From Wagnerdoeblera intermedia (GTDB lineage Bacteria; Pseudomonadota; Alphaproteobacteria; Rhodobacterales; Rhodobacteraceae), in NCBI RefSeq assembly GCF_042647465.1, contig NZ_JBHRVN010000004.1: 64,000 nt of DNA. One strand, 5' to 3'. The notes beneath the pieces were generated by a model, which saw only the letters and a list, made by a program, of their open reading frames with translations, had not been told where the DNA came from and made no database searches. Shown here one piece after another: positions 58,199 through 64,000 of this stretch. Position 1 is the stretch's first letter. Every line of letters starts with the position of its first letter. The translations under genes were made by a program, and so were the position numbers.

Positions 58199-59854
58199 TC
58201 ACAGGTTGCGGGCGCGAAAGAGCGCGTTCAGACGGGCCATTGCCTCTGTGCTCAGCGGCGGGTCGTTAAGAAGCGACTGCCAGCCGTAGAGGTAATCCCG
58301 CGCGGCATAAACATGGCCGTAGCCTGCCGGAGTGGTGGTGGCGGTCAGCAGATCGAAACCTACCTGGAAAAAGGTGACAAGCGGCAGCCAGCGCAGATTC
58401 GGGCTGACATCATGCGGTGCCGGGCCGCTGAGCCAGGCAGGGCGGCGCCACAGCAGGTTGGGAGAGAAAAAGGTAATTCCGTCAGAGGGATATTGAAGGT
58501 AGAGAATCCTGACCGGGCCCCAGTCCGGCGCCGCGGGCGGCGGTGTGCTGCCGGAGGTCTGGTTGATGAAGCGAACGACCCGGCCGTCGCCGTAGAGGGG
58601 TCTCCAGGCGGGGCTCTCCGGGGCGCGGTCGGCGGTCAGATGCTGCCAGCTTTGTCCGGCGAAGGGCGGGCCTGCACGGAAGGCGCCTGTGTAGGGCGCG
58701 GCGATCACATCATAGAGATCGGCGGACAGATCGGAATGCAGGGCACCGAGGCTCAGCCCGAAGAGCCAGAATTCGGGGCGGCTGTCTTCGGGGAGGCTTT
58801 GCCAGTAGCGGTGAAAGGCGCTGAATGTCGCCTGAGCGGTCTGCACGCCATAGCTTTGCACGGTGAGCAGCGAGAGCCAGCTTGGCAGATAGGAATATTG
58901 CACCGAGACCGTCGCGACATCGCCGCCGGTCACCACCTCCAGCGGGACCATGGCGGCCGGATCCACCCAGCCGGTGCCGGTGGGCGTGGCAAGGACAAGG
59001 CGGCGGCGCTCAAATGCACCTATGCGGATCGCCTCACGCAGGGCCAGATCGGCGCGCTCCTCAGGGGTTGAGGCGGATCCGAGGCCCACATAGAGGCGCA
59101 AAGGTTCCAGCGCCGGGGCGCCGGTGATCTCTGCGATGGTCGCAGCATCCAGCGGATCGGCTACCCGATTGCGCCCCTCTGCACCCAGATCGCCCCATGA
59201 GAGCAGAGAGCCGGGACCGCCGCTGCGCAGACCGTCGAGGGGCGGCGGCTGATCTTCGGGCAGGGCGCGGTCAATCAGGGCGTAGCTTTTGTCCAGCGCC
59301 GTGTAGATCCGGCTCAGCAGCACATCATTGCCGAGGAGGTTAAAGACAAAGACCGCCCCGATCAGCCCGGTGACAAAGGCGAGGCGGGGCGGAAGATGAC
59401 GGCTCAGCCGCCGCTCAATCACCCCGACTGCGAGGCGGAAAAGACGCCCCAGCCAGATCAGCACAAAGGCCAGCACAGCAGCGGTCAGCGCGATGGTGAG
59501 CGGGCGGACCGTCTCAACCGGCTCCAGCTCCATCAGCAGGCGGATTTCATTCTGCCAGGCAGAGGCCTGGGCCAGCGCCGCCACCATCACCACAGCGCCC
59601 AGGGCCTTTAGACTGGCCCCCGCGCGCTCTGCCCCGCGTCCGCGTGGCACCGGCAGCCCCAGCGTCTGCCAGATCAGCAGAAGCAGCACCACCAGCAGAT
59701 AGGCGGCTGCAAAGGCCAGCCCGGCCAGTCCACCCTGCAGCATGCCGCTTCGCGGCACCAGCGAGGGGGTAAGGGCCGCGGAAAATGCCAGCGCCCCGGC
59801 GAAGGCAGCCGGGGCGGAGAGGTGAAAGAGCGAACTGAGGGCGGCTTTTGACAT
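58199..59854 (-). CDS. integral-membrane alpha/beta-hydrolase family protein (Abhydrolase_9 type)
   Basis: A 551-residue protein. The N-terminal half has four or five transmembrane helices (for example FAGALAFSAALTPSLVP, GLAFAAAYLLVVLLLLIW, LTIALTAAVLAFVLIW and LAFVTGLIGAVFVFNLLG), including the TPSLVPR sequence usual in this family. The C-terminal half is a predicted alpha/beta-hydrolase with the nucleophile elbow GLSLGA. Ser is the likely nucleophile; candidate acid and base residues lie downstream (YPSDGITFF and GYGHVY). The function of this family is unknown. It lies between trpB and the MFS gene, all on the minus strand. Confidence 0.87.
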   Translation of the reverse strand: MSKAALSSLFHLSAPAAFAGALAFSAALTPSLVPRSGMLQGGLAGLAFAAAYLLVVLLLLIWQTLGLPVPRGRGAERAGASLKALGAVVMVAALAQASAWQNEIRLLMELEPVETVRPLTIALTAAVLAFVLIWLGRLFRLAVGVIERRLSRHLPPRLAFVTGLIGAVFVFNLLGNDVLLSRIYTALDKSYALIDRALPEDQPPPLDGLRSGGPGSLLSWGDLGAEGRNRVADPLDAATIAEITGAPALEPLRLYVGLGSASTPEERADLALREAIRIGAFERRRLVLATPTGTGWVDPAAMVPLEVVTGGDVATVSVQYSYLPSWLSLLTVQSYGVQTAQATFSAFHRYWQSLPEDSRPEFWLFGLSLGALHSDLSADLYDVIAAPYTGAFRAGPPFAGQSWQHLTADRAPESPAWRPLYGDGRVVRFINQTSGSTPPPAAPDWGPVRILYLQYPSDGITFFSPNLLWRRPAWLSGPAPHDVSPNLRWLPLVTFFQVGFDLLTATTTPAGYGHVYAARDYLYGWQSLLNDPPLSTEAMARLNALFRARNL

Positions 59855-59894
59855 GCGCTCAGACTGCCTGCGGCGCAGAGGTCTGTCCAGTTTC

Positions 59895-61100
59895 TCAGTC
59901 AGAAATCTCAGAGCGCCGTGGCAGAAACAGCGTCAGAAGCCCGATGGCGGGCAGGACGGAGCAGAGCTGATAGACGAAGAAAATTCCCTTCGCATCGGCA
60001 ATCTCACCCAGGACCGCAGCACCGATGCCGCCCATGCCAAAGGCAAAGCCGAAGAAAATCCCCGCGATCAGACCCACACGTCCGGGCACAAGCTCCTGAG
60101 CATAGACCACAATTGCCGGAAAGGCTGAAGCCAGCAGCACACCGATGATCACCGAAAGCACCCCGGTCCAGAAGAGATCGGCATAGGGCAGCATCAGGGT
60201 GAAGGGCAGCACGCCCAGGATTGAGATCCAGATCACGCTGAGCGTGCCGAAGCGGTCCCCAAACGGCCCGCCGAGCATGACGCCGACCGCCATGGCGGCG
60301 AGAAACAGAAACAACATCATCTGCGACTGCTGCGTGGTCAGATCAAAGCGCTCGATCAGGAAAAAGGTGTAATAGCTGTTAATGCCTGCGGTGTAGAAGT
60401 TCTTTGAGAAGGTCAGCAGCGCCAGGATGACGATGGCTGTCATCACCCGTCTGCGGCTGAGTTTCACGACGGCCCTGGTGGCCTTTTTCCCGGCGTTGCG
60501 CGCCATGGCGCGGATATACCAGCTGCCGATCTGCCACAGGATCACCATCGCGCAAAGCGCGATCAGCCCAAACCAGCCGATCGTCGGGCGCCCGAAGGGC
60601 ACTACAATGAAGGCCGCAAGCAGCGGGCCGATGGCCGTCCCGAAATTACCGCCCACCTGGAAGAAACTCTGGGCCGTGCCGAAGCGCCCGCCAGAGGCCA
60701 TTCGCGAGACCCGCGATGCTTCAGGGTGAAAGATTGCCGATCCAAGGCCGATCAGCATCGCTCCGGCAAAAAGCATGGCGTAAGACTGCGCCCAGGCCAG
60801 CATCAGAATGCCCGCAAGGCTTGCCGCGCTCGACAGCGGCAGCGAGCGCGGGAAGGGATGTTTGTCGGTCACCAGCCCCACCACCGGCTGCAGCAGCGAA
60901 GCGGTGATCTGAAAGGCAAAGGTCAGAAGGCCGATCTGCCCGAAGCTGAGGCTGAATTCGTCGCGCAGCAGCGGGTAAAGCGCAGAGAGCAGCGACTGCA
61001 GCACATCATTGCAAAGATGGCACAGGCTGACCCCGAAGATGATGATCCAGGCGGTGGCGCTGCGGGGCGGAGTGGCGGCAGGGGAAGAGGGAGCAGACAT
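59895..61100 (-). CDS. MFS transporter, fosmidomycin-resistance (Fsr) type
   Basis: A 401-residue, twelve-helix major facilitator. HLCNDVLQSLLSALYPLLRDEFSLSFGQIGLL is the N-terminal signature of the Fsr-like group. IGLGSAIFHPEASRVSRMASGGRFGTAQSFFQVGGNFGTAIGPLL (residues about 105-150) is the region most typical of that family. The central loop is basic. It probably exports a small toxic compound by proton antiport; fosmidomycin resistance itself is inferred only from family naming. The start at 61100 (MSAPSSPAA) has AAAGG 6 nt upstream. Confidence 0.9.
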   Translation of the reverse strand: MSAPSSPAATPPRSATAWIIIFGVSLCHLCNDVLQSLLSALYPLLRDEFSLSFGQIGLLTFAFQITASLLQPVVGLVTDKHPFPRSLPLSSAASLAGILMLAWAQSYAMLFAGAMLIGLGSAIFHPEASRVSRMASGGRFGTAQSFFQVGGNFGTAIGPLLAAFIVVPFGRPTIGWFGLIALCAMVILWQIGSWYIRAMARNAGKKATRAVVKLSRRRVMTAIVILALLTFSKNFYTAGINSYYTFFLIERFDLTTQQSQMMLFLFLAAMAVGVMLGGPFGDRFGTLSVIWISILGVLPFTLMLPYADLFWTGVLSVIIGVLLASAFPAIVVYAQELVPGRVGLIAGIFFGFAFGMGGIGAAVLGEIADAKGIFFVYQLCSVLPAIGLLTLFLPRRSEISD

Positions 61101-61234
61101 GCGGGCCTTTCGCTGCGGCCGGATGCCGCGCAGACTTTGTGTCCCCATGACCGGAAGGTTGCAAGAGGCGGCGGCTTAACCTTTCCTTCAATGAGCTTTG
61201 CGACACTGCCTTCGGGTGTGACTGAAGGTGTGTG

Positions 61235-62923
61235 ATGATGTTTTACGCTCTGCTGCGTCGCTTTTGCGGCGACCGCTCCGGTGCTGTGCTGCCGTTCATT
61301 GTGGTCCTCATCCCGGCGCTGCTGCTGGTGGGGGGCGCAGCCACCGATATCAGTCAGCTGAATGCACAGCGGCGCTACACCCAGTCACAGGCCGATCTGG
61401 CTGCGCAGAGTGCTGCGCGCCATCTGCCGGATCCGGTCGCCGTGCGGGCGGCGGTGCGCAGGGTCGTTGCGGCCAATCCGCGCTTTGGGGATCTGACGCT
61501 TGCCGACGGCGATATCCGTCTGGGCAGCTATTCGCCGGAGGGGGGCTTTGTCCCGGTTGCGGATCAGTATTCGCCTGACGGGGTCACAGCGGTAGAGGTG
61601 GATGTCCCCTCGCCTTTCGATCCGATCCTGCTGGGTCCGGTCCTGTCGGACGATGCGATTTTGGTGCGCCGTCAGGCGGTTGCGGCGCAAAGCAGTGGTA
61701 TAGCCCTCTTCATGCTGCGAAATCGTCTGGCGGGGCTCGATCTGCAGCATTCGGGGCTGAGCGGACTTCTGACGCCGCTCGGGCTTGGTGTGACCGCGAA
61801 TGTGCTGAGTTATGAAGGGCTTTTGAATACCAGGCTGCGGGTGAGCGATCTTCTGGGGCTGGTGACTGCGGGCCTCGCGGCTGAGACGCTGACCTTTGAT
61901 GATGTTCTTCGCCTCCCCATTGCCGTTCCGGAACTTCTGGGTGGGCTGGTGCGGCTCGGGGCGCTGCCGCCGCAGGTGATCCCTGAGGCATACCCCTCGC
62001 TGAATACGATTACTTTTCAGGATATTATGATGATGTCCCCCGCGCTCGCGCGTTTGCGGGCGGGCGATATTCTGCCCGATCTTTCCATATCTGCCCTCGA
62101 TTTTCTGGGCGTGCTGGCGCAGTTGCAGGCGCGTCCTGAAGAACGCCTCGGGGTCGGCGTGGGGCTGGATGTGAATGAGCTGCTGCCCGGAATTGCTGCG
62201 GTAAATCGTCTGGTGGATGTCTCCGCGACGGTCGGCCTGATCCGTCCGCCGGTCTGGGTGCTTGCGCGGATGGATGACACCCCCCCGCAGGTCGCGCGGG
62301 TCAGTCAGACGGGGGCTGAGATCTCCGCCTCAACCCTGAGCCTGCTGGATCTGACGGTTACGACCGGGGCCTCAAATGCCGAGGCGCGGTTGAAATCGCT
62401 GAATTGTGCGGCCTCACGCCCGACCGATGTTGCCGCCGTCTTTGATGTCACCACAAGCCCGGTCACTCTCGATCTGCGCCTCTCCCTTTTGCAGCTGGCC
62501 GATGACCTGTCAGAGCGCGACATGGCCCCGCTGCCGCTCAGCGGCAGCACCCGCAGTGTGCCGATTACCTATGGCCAGATCGGCACCGCCGTGAAGGTCA
62601 GCAGCCCCCTCTCGCTCTCAGGTCTGACGACAGGGCTGAAAGACGTGCTTGGCCGCGTGAAGACGGATGTGACGGACCGGCAGAAAAAATGCAGTGGCGT
62701 GCTGGGGGCGCTGCTGTGCCCGGTCACGCTGCTGGCTTCCGGGATCACCGCCGCCCTGACCACGCTTTTGGGCGATGTGCTCACGACCGTGAATAACCTT
62801 CTGATCCAACCCCTTCTTCTGGATAATCTGGTGGCACAGCTGCAGGCTTTCCTGGGCCTGACCATCGCCGAGGCCGAGATCGTACTTGCAGGGACTGCCT
62901 GCAGCGGCGGTCTTGTGCAGTGA
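61235..62923 (+). CDS. TadG-like pilus-associated membrane protein
   Basis: A 562-residue protein. The N-terminus (RRFCGDRSGAVLPFIVVLIPALLLVGGAATDIS) is a pilin-like TadE/TadG segment with a single helix, then NAQRRYTQSQADLAAQSAARHL, the TadG-N coiled stretch. The long remainder is Leu-rich and shows no von Willebrand A motif that I can recognise. It has four predicted extracytoplasmic cysteines (LNCAAS, KKCSG, LLCPV, TACSGG). TadG-type proteins help assemble or anchor Flp/Tad pili. It is tail-to-tail with the TadE-like gene (5 bp apart) and on the opposite strand to the other Tad genes. The start at 61235 has GAAGG 6 nt upstream. Confidence 0.82.
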   Translation: MMFYALLRRFCGDRSGAVLPFIVVLIPALLLVGGAATDISQLNAQRRYTQSQADLAAQSAARHLPDPVAVRAAVRRVVAANPRFGDLTLADGDIRLGSYSPEGGFVPVADQYSPDGVTAVEVDVPSPFDPILLGPVLSDDAILVRRQAVAAQSSGIALFMLRNRLAGLDLQHSGLSGLLTPLGLGVTANVLSYEGLLNTRLRVSDLLGLVTAGLAAETLTFDDVLRLPIAVPELLGGLVRLGALPPQVIPEAYPSLNTITFQDIMMMSPALARLRAGDILPDLSISALDFLGVLAQLQARPEERLGVGVGLDVNELLPGIAAVNRLVDVSATVGLIRPPVWVLARMDDTPPQVARVSQTGAEISASTLSLLDLTVTTGASNAEARLKSLNCAASRPTDVAAVFDVTTSPVTLDLRLSLLQLADDLSERDMAPLPLSGSTRSVPITYGQIGTAVKVSSPLSLSGLTTGLKDVLGRVKTDVTDRQKKCSGVLGALLCPVTLLASGITAALTTLLGDVLTTVNNLLIQPLLLDNLVAQLQAFLGLTIAEAEIVLAGTACSGGLVQ

Positions 62924-62928
62924 CGCGC

Positions 62929-63375
62929 TCAGAGAAAAGTGACCGAACTGCGGGTGATCGTGCCCAGGTCCACACCGAAGCTGCGGGCGAGGCCCTGCAC
63001 AAAATCCCCGCCAAAGTTGTAATCGACAATGATGGTGACGCGCCCCTGGGCATCCGGCTGCCCGGGGCAGGGTCTGAGGGTCAGTTTGTCGGCGCGGACC
63101 AGAAGTGTCTCCCGCACAATGCCCGCCAGATCCTCCTGTCTGAGTTTGTCGCAGACATCACTCGGAGGGTTGGAACCGTTGAGATGCCGAAAGCTTTTTC
63201 GTGCCAGTTCATGGGCCACCTGCTGCACATCGCTGGTGGTTGAGATCATCAGGCTGATCAGCACCAGAAAGCCGATCAAGGCCACGACAATCGGGAAGAT
63301 AATGACGAATTCTGCCGTGACCGCCCCGCTTTCGGAGCGGAGCGGGCCTGAATAAAGGCGGACGAGGCGTTTCAT
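62929..63375 (-). CDS. TadE-like pseudopilin
   Basis: A 148-residue TadE family protein. The N-terminus SESGAVTAEFVIIFPIVVALIGFLVLISLMIS contains the pilin-like Glu five residues after the Gly-Ala of the processing region and one hydrophobic helix. DYNFGGDFVQGLARSFGVD lies near the C-terminus, and two cysteines (DVC, RPC) could form a disulfide. It is a minor pseudopilin of the Flp/Tad system. The start at 63375 is preferred over the longer frame because GGAGACG precedes it. It follows the secretin gene on the same strand by 13 bp. Confidence 0.87.
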   Translation of the reverse strand: MKRLVRLYSGPLRSESGAVTAEFVIIFPIVVALIGFLVLISLMISTTSDVQQVAHELARKSFRHLNGSNPPSDVCDKLRQEDLAGIVRETLLVRADKLTLRPCPGQPDAQGRVTIIVDYNFGGDFVQGLARSFGVDLGTITRSSVTFL

Positions 63376-63388
63376 GATGGCGTCTCCG

Positions 63389-64000
63389 TCACTGCAGCAT
63401 GAAGCCACCCGCAGATCCCGTGGCGCTGAGCGGCGCGCCGGGACGGCGGGTCCGGGTGAACCGACCGGTGATTGCCTGCTCGATCCCGCTTTGAACGAGC
63501 GGGATATCGGAGACAGGATCGCGCGGACGGGAATTTTGTGGCTTCACAAGATAGGGCGTGACGATGATCACCAGTTCACTTTCCCCCCGTGCAAAGCGTG
63601 ATGAGCGAAAGAGCGCACCGATCACCGGCAGGCGCGAAAGGCCCGGCAGACCGTTGAACCCCTGCTGCGAACTCGCCTGGAACATGCCGGCGATCGCAAA
63701 GCTTTGCCCGTTTCCGAGTTCGACCGTTGTGGTCGCACTGCGCTCTGTCAGGGCGGGGGCCTCTGCCGTCGACGAATTCATCCGGTCGATATCGCGCACG
63801 CGGGTGTTCAGCATGATTTCGATTCGGTTTGAGGATTTGACCGTCGGTGTGAACTCAAGCTCAACGCCGATGGCCTCCATTTGAAGACTGGTGTCATCGC
63901 CGCTGCCATAGACGTAAGGCACGCGCCCACCGGCAAGAAAATTCGCGGTTTCACCGGAGCGGGTTGTCAGATTGGGCTCTGACAGAATGGTCACGAGACC
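63389..64000 (-). CDS. Tad/Flp pilus secretin RcpA/CpaC, C-terminal part (cut by window edge)
   Basis: The last 203 residues of a type II/III secretion secretin. VTILSEPNLTTRSGETANFLAGGRVPYV is the secretin core signature. GVELEFTPTVKSSNRIEIML and LGNGQSFAIAGMFQASSQQG continue it, and LSRLPVIGALFRSSRFARGESELVIIVTPYLVKP is the highly conserved end of the domain. It forms the outer-membrane channel for Flp pili. The N-terminal part lies off the right edge. The TadE-like gene follows it immediately. Confidence 0.93.
   Translation of the reverse strand, partial: GLVTILSEPNLTTRSGETANFLAGGRVPYVYGSGDDTSLQMEAIGVELEFTPTVKSSNRIEIMLNTRVRDIDRMNSSTAEAPALTERSATTTVELGNGQSFAIAGMFQASSQQGFNGLPGLSRLPVIGALFRSSRFARGESELVIIVTPYLVKPQNSRPRDPVSDIPLVQSGIEQAITGRFTRTRRPGAPLSATGSAGGFMLQ

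Overview
The window looks like a piece of chromosome from an alphaproteobacterium of the family Rhodobacteraceae (Rhodobacter/Paracoccus-like). This is inferred from the high G+C coding sequence, the ctaC-ctaB-ctaG-ctaE-SURF1 oxidase operon, topA next to dprA, and two regulatory RNA loci known from Rhodobacter sphaeroides. One is a DUF1127 gene followed by CCUCCUCCC-loop hairpins (the CcaF1-CcsR locus). The other is an extended leader with a terminator in front of mraZ (the UpsM position). No insertion sequence, prophage, CRISPR array or rRNA operon was seen, and almost everything is ordinary core metabolism and cell-envelope biology.

Layout. 1-4.5 kb: glycolate oxidase glcD-glcE-glcF (minus strand, glcF cut by the window edge) and a gamma-glutamyltransferase. 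4.7-10 kb: tRNA-Gly(TCC), a branched-chain aminotransferase, a MerR regulator divergent from two hotdog thioesterases and a MATE exporter, then a 3-oxoacid CoA-transferase pair. 10-15.6 kb: topA, dprA, tldD. 15.8-23.3 kb: cytochrome c oxidase subunits II and III with their assembly factors, then thrC, an M16 peptidase and a GNAT acetyltransferase. 23.3-24.3 kb: an array of 14 hairpins (7 pairs) after a small DUF1127 gene, minus strand. 24.6-34.1 kb: Mrp ATPase, the UpsM-like leader, and the first part of the division/cell-wall cluster (mraZ-rsmH-ftsL-ftsI-murE-murF-mraY). The cluster then stops at a strong terminator.

34.2-36.7 kb: gluQ, trmFO and a small secreted protein (minus). 37-44 kb: leucine-catabolic genes (isovaleryl-CoA dehydrogenase, both methylcrotonyl-CoA carboxylase subunits) interleaved with a DUF1311 protein and a nitronate monooxygenase-like enzyme. 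The carboxyl-transferase gene mccB carries a one-base frameshift in a run of seven C. 44-49.7 kb: zinc alcohol dehydrogenase, hydroxypyruvate isomerase-like protein, PfkB kinase, tpiA, a class V serine/alanine-glyoxylate aminotransferase and a LOG-type protein. 49.8-56.7 kb: LysM protein, Atm1-type ABC exporter, then the conserved yfgM-bamB-der block. 56.9-61.1 kb: trpB, an integral-membrane alpha/beta-hydrolase and an MFS exporter (minus). 61.2-64 kb: a Tad/Flp pilus locus (TadG-like, TadE-like, and the C-terminus of an RcpA/CpaC secretin).

The most noteworthy signal is the hairpin array at 23357-24026. It consists of seven two-hairpin units carrying the anti-Shine-Dalgarno-like CCUCCUCC(C) loop, several amplified as about 105-bp tandem copies. 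From memory, R. sphaeroides has four such units. All gene calls come from reading translations and motifs; no database search was run.
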